In this document: in pieces, positions 48,701 to 60,000 of the stretch | Layout: each line of letters starts with the position of its first letter | Position numbering within the stretch: the first letter of the stretch is position 1 | Source: Strigamia acuminata | Lineage: Eukaryota > Arthropoda > Chilopoda > Geophilomorpha > Linotaeniidae | Direction of reading: 5' to 3' | DNA: 60,000 bases | NCBI GenBank assembly: GCA_949358305.1 | Contig: OX442320.1 | Span: 9,876,259-9,936,258 of the forward strand | Program-made: the position numbers and the translations under genes | The notes under the pieces: generated by a model | What the model saw: only the letters and a program-made list of their open reading frames with translations | Told to the model about the DNA's origin: nothing | Database searches by the model: none

Positions 48701-51700
48701 AAGTTGGAAAAAAAGTAGGAAATGGTGTTTTGTCAACACACCCGCATCTGATTTTTCGTCGAAAGAAGAAAATTGAAAATGGTCCTGCGAAGAAGGAACC
48801 GATGGAGGAGATTCTAGCGCACCTTTTTCGCCCGCTCTCTGCTCTTTAGCTGCTACTTTTGTTCCGTCGTCGAGCGACATCGACTCCACACTGTCTTGAC
48901 CTTTATCGCCTAAATAAAATCCAACTTTTTTCTGTCTTGTATCGCTCGGTTCTTCGTCAAAGCTCTGAAATTCAGAAACAAAACAAAATAAAATAAAATA
49001 AAATAAAATAAAATAAAATAAAATAAAATAAAATAAAACAAAATAAAATAAAATAAAATAAAATAAAATAAAATAAAATAATTTTTTGTTTTGTTTTGTT
49101 TCGTTTTTTTACTTACGTATGGTTGGTGGATGTTTGTGGCAGAAGCTGAACCATCAAGTTGTTCTTCGCTTTCTTCTAGTTCACTTTGCGAGGGTTTTGA
49201 GCTTGACCTGCGTCGCCTGGAACTGCGAGATGTATGCAAAGGTTTTAGCGGATGATGCATATGCGGGAAACTTTCTCCACGGTGCACTGTGATAAAATTA
49301 CAATTAGCGATAAGCGAACAATCACAAAGCGTTTAATCCATTAGTGAGATTATGGACATAAAGGGTGGATTTATTCAGGGTTAAAACTAGAAAAAATCTC
49401 CTGCCGGAACGCCCCGTTTTGTGCAAGTTAAGCCTCGTTATAACGAATACGAAATTTTCGTTCTTACGAATACTAAAAAATGGTTTTGTTGGTTTGTTGG
49501 CCGTGGAACACCGTGTTTAAAAAATTTGATACACAATACTGCCTCGAATAAACGCCGGGGCATTTTTAGAAAATTCTCGGACCTGCCGGCGTCTATTTGA
49601 GGCCCGGCGTCTATGCAAAAAATGGAAATTCTGGAGAGTTCCGGCGTAGTTTGAGCCCTGGTATTTGTTTTTCCTACTTTTGTAGTCTTTTTCATTGAAT
49701 CTGTGCTTCTCTTTGGGCGCATCCACTTCCATTTCGATCATGGTCCGTAAGGAGCCACGATCGGGTGGTCTGAAAAGCTTTGCCATTTCTTCATCCAAAG
49801 AATTTTCAGTCCAACGTCTGGCTGATTGAAATGTCTGTCTTCTTGCCTTTATTTGATAATGAAATAATTAAATTAAAAGATTTTTTTTTGGAGGTTTTAA
49901 TTTTTTATTATTGTTTCGTCCACATCTTTAAAACAAAATGAGAAATAAGTGTTTAATCCATCCCTGTGGGAATGGACTTATGACAAATGGGGCCCACGAA
50001 TCAAGAGCGGGTATTTGGGTCTTCGTGGTGAAAGGCCCCATTGGAAAGCGGGGCCCTTGATTCCAAAACAAAAAAATTTGCAGTTTTACGCAAAACAATG
50101 CATTTTCTGCTAAGATAATAAAATTTCATAAAAAAAAATACATTTTTAGACAAAAATATGCATTTTCAGATAAGAATAATGCATTTTCCGTCCAAAAAAA
50201 ATGCATTTTCCGTCCAAAAAAAATGCATTTTCCGTCCAAAAAAAATGCATTTTCAGACAAAAAAAATGCATTTTCAGACACAAAAAAAAATGCATTTAAA
50301 AAAAAATGCACTCTGTACGTGCATACTGGCTCTGCTATTAATCAGAACCTTTAATTTTAATTTAAAATAAAAACTCCGCAGTTTGAATTTCAAATCCGCC
50401 GCCATTTTGCTAAACATTTAAAAACAATTTCTTCCCTCATTTTTCCATCAACAGTCGCAACAACCATCGATCAAATTAAAAACAAACCAAAAATGAATTC
50501 CTCTTTAAAACAAACAAACAAACAATGGTTGCCAAGCAAACAACGTCCATTGTTTGTCGTGTGATGTAACGCACGGAAACATCGCAATTTTAAGTCAATA
50601 AAAACCACACTTTTATTGCTGGGCAAACTTCCCACACAATTTAAAAATGCATCAACAAACAAATTAGCCGGCATTAAAAACGAAAAATGTCAACAACATA
50701 AATAAATATATCTCATTTCCTTACCTTATCCCATTAATTAGCACCGGATTACATTATTTTTGTTCCGTTTTAAATTCGACGGAGTGTTGATCGAAACGAG
50801 CGAGTTCACAAAGTTTTAACTCTCAAATAATCGAAGCGTCATTAAGTGAAAAGACTGTCACCATACACTTAGAATTAATTATTGAAGAACAAGACGGATT
50901 TAGCAAATTGATCAACCGGACATCGAAGATGACGAAATTCAGCACATTTTTAGACGAAAATTTTTTTTTATTTGATATTAAAACATTTTGTAATACTAGA
51001 AATTAAAGTGTACGTTATTATTGTTGGTATTTCGTGTTTTATTTCCGTGTTTTTTGAAATAAATTGCAGGTTGTGGTGTAGAATGTTAGGTAGTAATTTT
51101 AAATATTTGGATTGCATTCATATTGAAATTGGGCGACGACCAAAGGGCCACTGACATTCTAGGAGTTAATTTTTATGGTTTGAGTTTAAAAGTAATAAAT
51201 TTGACGCCATTTTGTTATCGAATAAATGATTTTGCTTGTTTGTATTGTGGGCTGAAGTGTCGTTTATCTGATAAGCACGATTAAGTATTCTGTATTTGTT
51301 GCTATGGTTACTTTGTGCTATAATTTTTTTTTTTTTTTAGTGTAATAGCTGTAATGATGGTAAAGAGACAAAAATTGAATGTAATTTATTAAATTTGTGA
51401 CCCGGTTGATGGAGGTGCACCGAGTTAAAGGAGGGGTTGATCAGAAATTCTAAAATTCTAAAATGTCGGATTTGATTTATTCAAATAGTGATTGTCGAGA
51501 TTTATCAAATACTGCTGGAATTTTGTCCAGATTCGTCGTAAATTTTGTCGAAATTTGGCTTAAAGTAGAGTAAATTACAGAAATTTTGTTGCGGTTATCA
51601 AACATTTAAGAAATTATGTGGAGATTTTTCGTAAATTGCAGAAATTTTTTCGTAAATTGCAAAATTTTTTTCGTAAAATGCAGAAATTTTTTCGTAAAAT

Positions 51701-52819
51701 GCAGAAATTTTTTCGTAAAATGCAGAAATTTTTTCGTAAAATGCAGAAATTTTGTAGAAATTTATCAAAAATTGCAGAAAATTTGTTTTTTAAATTTACC
51801 AAAATTGCAGGCATTTTGTTGAAATTTATCAAAAATTGCAGAAAATTGGTTGAAATTTACCAAAATTGCAGGCATTTTATTAAAATTTATCAAAAATTGC
51901 AGAAAATTTGTTGAAATTTATCAAAAATTGCAGAAAATTTGTTGAAATTTATCAAAAATTGCAGAAAATTTGTTGAAATTTACCAAAATTGCATCAGGCT
52001 TTTGTTGAAATTTATCAAAAACTACATAAGTTTTGTTGAAATTTATCAAAGATTGCAGAAATTATGTCCGAAATTTATCAAAGATTGCAGAAATTATGTT
52101 CGAAATTGATCAAATTTTGCGCAAATTTTATCGTAATTTATCAAAAATCGCACAAATTTTGTCGAAATCTGTCAAAATGCTCTCAGACTTGTTCAAATTC
52201 ATCAGAAATTCCACCACAACTCCCAAATTACCAAAAAAATTCAAACAACTGTCATTACTCATTCCTGAAATCAACTTCTGCAAATCCCAGAAGCAAAAAA
52301 TTAGGCACAAGGCCACGAATTGTCTGCGAACATTTCCGAGGAAACTACCAACAAAATCCACAAAAAAGCAAAACGACTACAAAAAAATACCACACGGAAG
52401 GCAACGACCCAAAAACATTAAAAATAAATGACTAATCAGTGCAAATTATTCATTTCGAAAGGTGTGCTACCAGTTTTTAATGCTACAAGTTGACCGTGAA
52501 CTCAATCCGTGGGTAAACGGGTATAATCGAGCGAGACTACAATTTCCCTAATGAAAAATAAAAATCACAGACAAATAAAATGTCTCCTCAACTCAACAAT
52601 AAACGTCTCAATTTCACTCAACTTTACCCACCAAAGTCAATAAATTGATCGCAACCGAGTTGAGATAAAAATGGATGCGCTTTTTCGACATGTTATCAGA
52701 CCATTAAAATCGATATATTCGTCGTTTCAAAATAGAATTTTTATTTAAAAATAGCTTCAACTTTAACTTACCTCCGCAGGATTTATACTATGAGCTGGAG
52801 AATTGCCTGAGTCTGCCAT
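42717..52819 (-). CDS. Ae2: SLC4 anion exchange protein (AE2/AE3-like)
   Basis: Twenty-one minus-strand exons from 52819 to 42717 sum to 1262 residues in frame. They begin 52819-52772 (MADSGNSPAHSINPAE), 49846-49678, 49286-49117, 48964-48742, 48645-48570, 48510-48356, 48301-48174, 48107-47930 and end 44446-44357, 44298-44132, 44075-43652, 43588-43415, 42803-42717. The cytosolic domain shows the AE pattern ARWIKYEEDLEEGADRWGKP and DYHEVGRSFSTLMSD; an H/R/K-rich stretch precedes it. The membrane domain shows ALSGAISFGGLLGDKT, FITRFTEEILAALIS, GVPIAIIIMVTLDYLIHETY, PGDKPYILGVKEQRVTNFC and MPVKHHPDVVYVRR. These are closer to Cl-/HCO3- exchangers than to Na+-coupled SLC4 proteins. The tail is acidic. 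Function: electroneutral anion exchange and pH control at the plasma membrane. Confidence 0.96.
42850..43390. repeat. Intronic tandem array, 20-bp and 30-bp units (anion exchanger)
   Basis: Copies of AATCTAAACATAATTTGATA, with longer variants that insert an extra AATTTTGATA, fill the last intron. Confidence 0.93.
44477..44660. repeat. Intronic 31-bp tandem array (anion exchanger)
   Basis: Five to six copies of a 31-bp unit containing CCATTTTTGCACTTTCGTCA. Confidence 0.92.
45480..45660. repeat. Intronic 31-bp tandem array (anion exchanger)
   Basis: Copies of a 31-bp unit containing AAACACTTAAAAATCGATTT in the intron before the exon 45326-45132. Confidence 0.92.
46340..46620. repeat. Intronic 20-bp tandem array (anion exchanger)
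   Basis: About eleven copies of AAAAATTCAATTTTTTCGTC, more diverged at both ends. Confidence 0.94.
47270..47420. repeat. Intronic 21-bp tandem array (anion exchanger)
   Basis: Copies of TGCATTTTTGTACACAAATA (21 bp with the last A). Confidence 0.93.
48975..49082. repeat. 5-bp microsatellite AAAAT (anion exchanger intron)
   Basis: About 20 copies of AAAAT, two of them altered to AAAAC. Every second unit again gives 10-bp A-run phasing. Confidence 0.95.
49436..49660. mobile_element. Decayed MITE fragments
   Basis: AAGCCTCGTTATAACGAATA followed by a segment with GCCGTGGAACACCGTGTT resembles the interior of the 4.9-5.2 kb elements (GCCATAGAACACCATGTT). Next to it is a second motif, CTGCCTCGAATAAACGCCGG, with GGCGTCTATTTGAGGCCCGG nearby, typical of another short inverted-repeat element. 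It sits close to the anion exchanger exon at 49678. Confidence 0.5.
50150..50300. repeat. Intronic 21-bp tandem array
   Basis: Copies of ATGCATTTTCCGTCCAAAAA (21 bp with the last A). Confidence 0.92.
51540..52190. repeat. Intronic 21-bp and 31-bp tandem array
   Basis: A first block of TTTTCGTAAAATGCAGAAAT-type 21-bp units grades into 31-bp units containing TTGTTGAAATTTATC. The two unit sizes share parts and differ by one 10-bp step. Confidence 0.92.
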
Positions 52820-55525
52820 TTTGAATTATTTTTCTCTCACCAGAAAAACAAATCTGAAAATATAAAATTTTTTGTTAAAAATAAAACAAATCACGGTTCA
52901 GTTTTAAAACTACATAATTTGAGTCATTGAAATGTCAGCGAGCAACAGGAAGAAACACACATACGGATCTGGGCTATTGAGTGAGCGCATTTCAATTGAT
53001 GAATAACAGTCAGGAAATTTAATAAATCAAATATTTCTGCAATGAATTTACGGCTCAAACAACAATAGGCCTAAAAAAAGAACCCTAACTCGCTTAAATT
53101 AGGCTTAAATCATTTTTCCCCGAACAAAAGATTTTAAAAAACAAAGCTAAACACAATAAACTCATAGAAAAATCTTGGATCATTCACCACAAAATGATTT
53201 CATCATAAAACCAACTTAAAAATTGCACAAAAATAACTACTGACAGGGAAACAAAAACAACAAAAACAAGAAAAAATCATTTCACATGTTATTGAGCATG
53301 ACAAGGTCAATTTTTTTTAATTTTTCTTTTATAATTTACTACAATTATTTAATTAATTGGATTTATCTGTTTGTTATTTAACTCTTTTGTTCGAAAATCA
53401 AATTTCATAACTTAATTTGACCACTTTGTAGCCAACTTTTAAACGCTATTTACACAAATAGCACCTTATGTAACTCGACATCTTGATAAATTCAATACCC
53501 AGATACGAGCTATCATGATTAATATTAAACTAGAAGTAAACCCACGCAGCGTGCGTGGAATATTTATTAAAAATTATTAAAAATTTGTAGCAAGACAATA
53601 AATGACATAACAAAACCCAACAGGCAAATCTCGCGCAATCCCGTCGAATCGCGTGTTAATAAATATTAAATTAAAATAAATAAATAAATAAATTGATACA
53701 GGAATGTCATCAAATGACTTTTATAGTGTCTAGGTCATTGACAAATCCCAGCCTAAAGCTTAACCAAATGGTCAAATTATTATTCATTAAGTGAACACAA
53801 AAAAATTAAAACAAGAAACTGCCATTTTTAATCGAAAATATGCGTGAAAAACGCCGGAATTTTCTCACAATTAAAGCCGAGAATTTCAAATTCCAACGCA
53901 AAAATTGATTTTCATCATTTCCAACAATTTTTTCAATAAAAAAATGACTGAAAACGATTGAAAATAATTAATTTTTTCGATATTTTCGCCACTCACTTTG
54001 TGTTTCCTTCTATTATGATCTCATTTAATCATCAAATGGAATCGCACGATTTTTCTAAATTTAGTTCGGATATCTTCTTTTGTTTCCATAAAAATTGCAG
54101 CAATCAATTATTTCGCCTTTAATTCGTGCTGGATCAAGAGTTCATCGTTAATGCCGTGAAATCTAGAAAGCGGGATCGGAATTATCAATTGAGAAAATGC
54201 GGATTGAATGGAGAAAATACGAGATTAGAAGAGATAAACTCACGTGCGCAGGTGCAAGTTGATTGTGGTTGGAGCGACGGTTGAAGCACTGGTCAGTTTT
54301 ATCCCATCCCTACGAGCGTGAGTGAATGAGTGAGTGAGTGATTGGCTTTTGAGTTTTGAGCTGAGCAGGCGTCTCGACCAGGCGCACCCAATCTCAAATA
54401 CATGTGCTGCACTATTCAACTCAAATTTATGAATTAATTTTTTTTCTAAAATGTTTTTAAAAATATTCATCACAATTTATTTTGCAAAATAAAAATAATA
54501 ATAATAATCACGATTTAATTTATTTTTAATTTGTTTTTAATTTTTATTTAATTATTTTTGTTTTATTTTTGAAGAAAAATGTATTTTATTTTTTCATGTG
54601 GAAAATTGTTTAGAATTTTGCAAATTTGAAACAGATTTTTGATAAAAATCGTTTTTAACACCTGCAATATGTGTCTCATTATTTTAATAACATTTTTGAC
54701 GATGCAATTGTTTTTTCTCGAATAATTGCATCGTTTGAATTGACTAAACTGTGGCTACATTTTTGTGTTTATTTATTTTCATGACACTCCGCACTAATGG
54801 CATTAATTATTCACATAAAGGGGTTTTCCTACACATTAATTGATCATCTATTAAGCTAGAAATGGCGCTTCAGTTCGGTGCACACCGCGCCATCTTTTGA
54901 CAAAACGCTTCAACATTAACACTCGTCGAAAAACGTCAAATATTTCCATTTTAGAATTGTTAATAAAATCACAATTCATTCTTTCAGTAATAAACTTTTT
55001 ATTGAGATTTTAATACAACAAGCAAAATATAAAAGAAATAAAATAATAAACAAATTATCTTCGTATTTTTCTTTTTCTTATCCGTTTTAAAAAACAAATC
55101 ATGATTTACTCGAAAACTTATTGCGATTGGCAGACATTTTTATTTCCAGATCTTGTTCAATTGATTAAACATTAAAATGAAAGCGTAGAAGGAACGGAAT
55201 TGAGCCCAACGATATTCGGTAAAGGCGAAGGACTAGCCACACGGCCAATGCTTAATGGACACACACCTGAGACGTAGAAAAGAGAAAGAAAAGAGAAAAG
55301 AACGAGAAATTAGCCAAAGCGTTAGAAAACAAACAAAAGAAAAATATGAAATTTGTCTTTACAAACACACACACACTCATATATATATTTTGTCTATTAA
55401 ATTAAATCGAACTAAAATCAAATTAAGTCAATCTCGCGTTAAAATAAAACCCAAAGTAAACTCGTATTCATTTGCTGCCATTAAATTAATTCGTCAAAAG
55501 AGAAAATGTCTTAAAGTATTTTCAA
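52820..55525. other. Intergenic region upstream of anion exchanger
   Basis: AT-rich. A minus-strand donor near 54241 (CGCAC|GTGAGTT) may belong to an untranslated first exon of the anion exchanger. Otherwise nothing is supported. Confidence 0.4.
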
Positions 55526-57842
55526 TTAAATGTGTTCTGGAGCGGGCATTGAATACAATGGTTTACTCAATTCACGATTTTCTGGAAAGCAAAAGAAAAT
55601 GCATAAATAAACGCAAATAATAATATTTTTTTTTAAAATAGGAAATTTGTTTAGAATTAGATTAATAAGTGTAATTTTCACACCTGGTGGTGACGTTTGC
55701 ACCAGATGGGATAAATCTGTGGAGTCCAGCTTGGGTAAAGTGGCGCTTACAGTGATGGGTGGCATTCCTGGTAAGGCAATTGGGGTGGTCAGCGGAACCT
55801 CGTTAGTAATTGGTGATGCGTAATTGAATGTTGGCTGGGTACTATAAGGCACTGAAATAAAAAATAATTCAATCTTAGAACCAAAAAAATGAAAAATCAT
55901 CAAAAACAATTAATTTTCGCAGCAAAATCATCAAAAACAATTAATTTTAGCATCAAAAACATCAAAAACAATTAATTTTAGCATCAAAAACATCAAAAAC
56001 AATTAATTTTAGCATCAAAAACAACAAAAACAATTAATTTTACCATCGATAATTATCAAAAATCATCAAAAGTAATCAATTTTAACATCAAAAATTATCA
56101 AAAACATCAAAAATTATCAAAAACATCAAAAATTATCAAAAACATCAAAAATTATCAAAAACATCAAAAATTATCAAAAACATCAAAAATTATCAAAAAC
56201 ATCAAAAATTATCAAAAATAATTAATTTTTACGTATAAAATTACAAAAATCACCAAAAATACTTAATTTTAGCATCAAAAACATCAAAAATAATTAATTT
56301 TCCCATCAAAAACATCAAAAATAATTAATTTTCCCATCAAAAACATCAAAAATAATTAATTTTCCCATCAAAAACATCAAAAACATCAAAATAAAACAAT
56401 ATCAATAAAACAAAATCAATACTTCTCGATTCTAAACTCGACGTGTTCGTAAACATTTCTTCGCTCGGCTGCACGTCTTGATTAACAACAACTGGAATCG
56501 TGGGCACGCCTGCACTTAACGGCGACGGATTCGCTCCATCCTGCAGATTCAAATTACCCAAACCTTGACTCACATCCAGACTAGTTGGTGCCGATGTAAG
56601 CACAACCTTAAACAAATCCAAACAAAAAAAACCAAATCAACCAACTTCCCCACCAAATCCCCCCACATTTCTTTTACCGATGAAAATCCATCATTGGTCA
56701 CTAAAGGTGCTCCCTGATTAGACGCATTATTTTGATTAATAAGCGCTTCTTTCTTCATACTAGCGCGCGTCGGTATCCTGTGCAAATATCCATATCCGAT
56801 CCCACAGCCCAAACTGAAAAAAAATTACAAATTTCAATTAAAATCGCCAAATTTTTAATTTTTTCGATTTTTTTCATTTTCACCTTCCTTGACCACCCCA
56901 AGCTGAGTTGGGAGTGATGGTTACTTCCCGACACGAGTCGCTTTCCGTGTTGTACACGTACAACTTCAACGCTCGCGCTTCGTGCGCTTCGATTAACGTA
57001 AACAGATCCTCCGACTCGTGGAGAACCGAATCCGCGCCGATTATGTAATCGTTTTGCGATCTCAAACCCGCGATTTCTGCCGGAGATCGAGGTTGCACGT
57101 CCTAAAACCACGAAAAAATATGAAAAAAATTTAAAAATTTAATTTCACAACCCATAAATCGATTTTTATTACCAAAACGTGCCAGATATTCTCATTAGCG
57201 CCCTCAAACGAGCAAAAACGGATGCTAACGCCTAAAAGACCCTGTCCACCCCACATATTACTCGGCGTGATGCTTATTTCGCGAACATTCTGTGTTTTGC
57301 TGCTGTAAATCGTCATGTTTATCGCTTTTTCTATATTCGTGCGAAGAATATCTTTCAGCGTGTCGTTGTCTTGATCCTAAAATAAAAAATTAAATAAAAA
57401 TAAATAAATGAAAATAATTTTATTTTAATTTTACTTACTAATCGTGAATTACCAATCGCCACGACGAAATCAAAGAAAGCTTCCAATCCTGCTTTGTGTC
57501 CTGGAGAATTCTCTTGAACCTGCAAAAGGGCAATTAAATTAATTCCTTTTCATGTTTAATTAAACAGATGTTAATAAACGAGCGTTAAAAATATATACAA
57601 TGGGACCGGATTTAGTCGAGCAATGTGAATATCGATTAAAAACATTTTTTTTTCCATTCGAGATGGACGAAATTGACGATTTTGTCGCTCAAAATGCGAG
57701 AAAATGATGAATGAATACCGAAATTTAGGCTTATTTGCGCGAGTTTTGTTTACACTTGGCAATTGCTGCTGTGTTTTACCCGTAAGACGTGATACCCTTC
57801 GCTGCCTCCTCCGGGAACAGGTGCGCTTTGAGAACCACCCAT
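55526..57842 (-). CDS. Grasp65: GRASP, Golgi reassembly-stacking protein
   Basis: Eight minus-strand exons (57842-57780, 57519-57439, 57376-57173, 57101-56884, 56813-56678, 56606-56423, 55851-55684, 55581-55526) give 369 residues. The start MGGSQS fits N-myristoylation at Gly2. Two PDZ-like GRASP domains follow: [20 protein letters not shown] ... [19 protein letters not shown] and [20 protein letters not shown] ... [17 protein letters not shown] ... [14 protein letters not shown]. The C-terminal S/P/T-rich regulatory part is short. GRASPs tether Golgi cisternae by trans-oligomerisation and act in unconventional secretion. Most arthropods have a single GRASP, so the 55/65 distinction does not apply. 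Confidence 0.95.
55913..56390. repeat. Intronic tandem array, 31-bp and 19-bp units (GRASP)
   Basis: A 31-bp unit containing AATTAATTTTAGCATCAAAA at both ends flanks a block of AAAAATTATCAAAAACATC (19 bp). Confidence 0.92.
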
Positions 57843-57989
57843 TTATTCGGGTTTATTCGCGAGAAGTTATTAGGAAAAAAATCAAAACAACAACAACACA
57901 ATTTCGTCTCGGTGCAAGATGTGCCGATGTGGCAACGTGGAATTGTGGGAAATTAAAAAGCGCCGATCGTAGCGACATCTAGTGGTAGT

Positions 57990-59479
57990 TGTTGATAACT
58001 AGATATAAAAATGGCGCCATCAACCGTTTAATTTTTTTGGTATATTTTTTAATGTTTTGGTTATTTTGAGCCGATTTAAATAAAATAAATAGACGAATTG
58101 TTTAGTTTTGACAGTCACTTTATGTTTTATTTGATCTTGAATACACTCTAGACTCCCGATAGGACATTTTTTGTAATAAAAATCATACACAAAAGATTTT
58201 CTCGCCCAAAAATAATAAAAAACAACAGAAAAAATATTGCCAGGCACAAACAACAGAAGACATAAATTGAATTTCTTTCTATTTACATTTAAACCGAAAA
58301 AAAAAATTAAAAGAAAAAAAAAATACTGTATGTAGTAGCCACACCAAAACATTTTCCGTAAAATAAACACAAAAACTTCCAATCCCAATTGACTCGCCTC
58401 ACAAAAAATATTTACATAAATAATTCGATAAAACAGCAAAGAAAATTTTGTACTGAAAAATAATAAGAAATTACAGCATGCTCTCGTGATTTTTCTTTTC
58501 CGACAAATAAAAAAACAAAGAATTTTTAGTGTTTTGGGAGAATGTATCCTACGAATTTATTTCCAAGTTTAAATAAAAAATATTTAAGATCATTTTTGCG
58601 ATTAATAATATATGAACGAGGAATACACACGAAAATGTGACAAGTTGCAGCCATAGGAATAAATTTCTTTTTTTTTTATACATAATTACAAGCGACAAAT
58701 CTTTTTTGTCAATTCTTTTTTGTTGTCTGTTTTAAAATCCAGTGAAGAAATTCTTATTGAAAAAGTGACAAATTTGTGGTTTTTAAAAAACAAAAAATTA
58801 AAATTAAAAATATATAATTTAAAAAAAAAAAAAAAATTAAAAACAAAAAACAAAAAAATTCTCAGTCCAGCTGTAAAAATAAAATAACGAATAAAAATCT
58901 GTTTGAAATTTTTTAAAAAAATTAAAATAATTTTTTTTTCCATTTATAAATTCTTAAAACAAAAAAAAATCTATTAAAATAAAAAATAATAAAAACTAAA
59001 TAATAAATGGAAATAAAACGACATTTTTCACGTGCTTAATCCATTAAATTGTATTTGTTTCTCTAAAATTACAACATTCAAAAAATCCCCTCACATTTCA
59101 TCATTTCATGTTTCAACTATAATAATAATAATAATTAATAATAATTAATAATTAACAACAAATAAAGCAGTTCGTTGTTCAATGCCTCATACAAGTGCAC
59201 AACAATTCAATCAAAGGCAACAAAATAGATGAAAGTCTCTTTGGCATTTTCGTATTGTTTGCCTCTTATTTTAACTCAAAAATATAAATAAACAAAAAAA
59301 TGAGATAATATACAAGCACTCGAACGGTGGGTAACATTTCATTTGAAATGAAATTATGTAAATTTTTTTTTTCAAAAAAAAAAAAACCTTAAAAAAAAAT
59401 ATCACTCATCTACTCAAAAAAACAAAAAAAAACCAATAATAATATAATAAAAATAACAAAAACGTGAAAAAAAACACAT
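57990..59479 (-). other. Probable long 3'UTR of the gene at the window edge
   Basis: Very AT-rich sequence without credible ORFs between the GRASP 5' flank and the stop codon at 59480. Assigned to the 3'UTR of the edge gene by position only. Confidence 0.35.
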
Positions 59480-60000
59480 TTACGTGCTCTCAACCTTCAC
59501 TTTATGATGTAAATGCGAGAGCACGACTTTCTTGGACAAATTCAGCGGCTGATTCTCGCCTCCTCCCGCCTGCAACTCGAGCACGTGCCCGGCCAAAGGC
59601 GACATCGACTTGGGCGGCCCGCACTTGCCCACCGTGCCCGCAAAGTTCAAATACGCCGAAACCAAGTGTCCGCCGGGCGGCGTCGTCGTCGGCGTCGTGC
59701 TCCTCGGATCGTAATACATCCTCGGCAGCTGCTGCGGACTCGCCGAACCCGACTGCGACTGCGCCTGCGCCGATTGTGGCACACTCATCGCCTGCACGTT
59801 GGGCACGTAAGTGGCGGCAGGACGCACCTGCGCGCCCTGCACGAACGGCCACGCGTAACTCGGCGACTGGCTCTGCGGAATGTAGAAGTTGGGCGGACAC
59901 ACCGCCTTCGAATGTCCACTCGACGTCACCGCCACGTGGGAATGGTGCGGACTGTGCGCCAACCGGGCGTCGCACACGGGCGACCGGTTGCCGTTCTCGC
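59480..60000 (-). CDS. C-terminal exon of a regulator with CtBP-type motif (partial)
   Basis: The frame is open from the window edge to the stop at 59480. It is rich in P, S, Q and H (FYIPQSQSPSYAWPF, SAQAQSQSGSASPQ) and GC-rich, and near the end has NQPLNLSKKVVLSHLHHKVK. PLNLS matches the CtBP corepressor-binding consensus (PxDLS-like), and the following VKVE could be a SUMO site. No DNA-binding domain is inside the window; the gene continues beyond base 60000. It is probably a transcription factor, but the family is not recognised. Confidence 0.6.
   Translation of the reverse strand, partial: ENGNRSPVCDARLAHSPHHSHVAVTSSGHSKAVCPPNFYIPQSQSPSYAWPFVQGAQVRPAATYVPNVQAMSVPQSAQAQSQSGSASPQQLPRMYYDPRSTTPTTTPPGGHLVSAYLNFAGTVGKCGPPKSMSPLAGHVLELQAGGGENQPLNLSKKVVLSHLHHKVKVEST

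Larger units (their letters stand above)
49887..52771 (-). other. Large first intron of anion exchanger
   Basis: AT-rich, with arrays at 50150-50300 and 51540-52190. A minus-strand donor near 50725 may mark an alternative untranslated or alternative first exon. No other gene is visible. Confidence 0.5.

Noticed and set aside
51614-52435. Repeat ORFs in the anion exchanger first intron
   Set aside because: Array-derived, lysine/phenylalanine-biased peptides without homology.
59502-59975. 157-codon minus ORF in the second frame
   Set aside because: Shadow frame; the frame ending in the PLNLS motif has the better protein character.

Overview
The window is invertebrate, almost certainly arthropod, nuclear DNA. 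It has spliced genes with mostly short GT-AG introns, very AT-rich non-coding DNA, and arthropod-type genes: BTB proteins of the tramtrack/bric-a-brac class with Pipsqueak (psq) helix-turn-helix exons, and an armadillo (beta-catenin) gene plus a divergent second copy. The species cannot be named from sequence alone. All gene models were built by eye from ORFs, splice signals and reading phase. For the conserved genes every exon set sums to a multiple of three, but boundaries may still be off by a base or two.

Layout. 0.4-6.1 kb (minus) and 9.0-15.3 kb (plus): two paralogous BTB genes arranged head to head around a shared promoter region. Each has a BTB exon, linker exons ending in phase 1, and then several mutually exclusive terminal exons that all start in the compatible phase. 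Those exons encode different DNA-binding modules: psq (twice) in the minus gene; BEN, CENP-B/Tc5-type HTH, psq (twice), a degenerate psq-like end and a piggyBac-type cysteine-rich domain in the plus gene. 15.8-16.5 kb: small unrecognised plus gene. 17.2-22.1 kb (minus): armadillo/beta-catenin. 22.9-25.6 kb (plus): sulfite oxidase. 25.8-27.1 kb (plus): beta-1,4-galactosyltransferase family gene. 28.0-30.8 kb (minus): divergent beta-catenin paralogue. 31.3-31.7 kb (plus): small protein with an RVxF-like motif. 32-39.7 kb: poorly understood stretch with small spliced loci, a polypyrimidine and a polypurine array, and a 68-bp fold-back satellite. 39.8-41.7 kb (minus): nudC. 42.7-52.8 kb (minus): SLC4 anion exchanger. 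55.5-57.8 kb (minus): GRASP Golgi stacking protein. 59.5-60 kb (minus): last exon of a regulator with a CtBP-type motif, cut by the window edge.

The housekeeping genes do not form one pathway. The strongest biological themes are (1) a mix-and-match DNA-binding repertoire built from transposase-like domains behind a BTB dimerisation domain, next to miniature transposons with pogo-like ends; (2) a beta-catenin duplicate that kept the phosphodegron but lost the alpha-catenin site and the C-terminal tail; and (3) intronic tandem repeats whose unit lengths fall at about 20-21 or 31 bp, that is, two or three DNA helical turns, with phased A/T runs.
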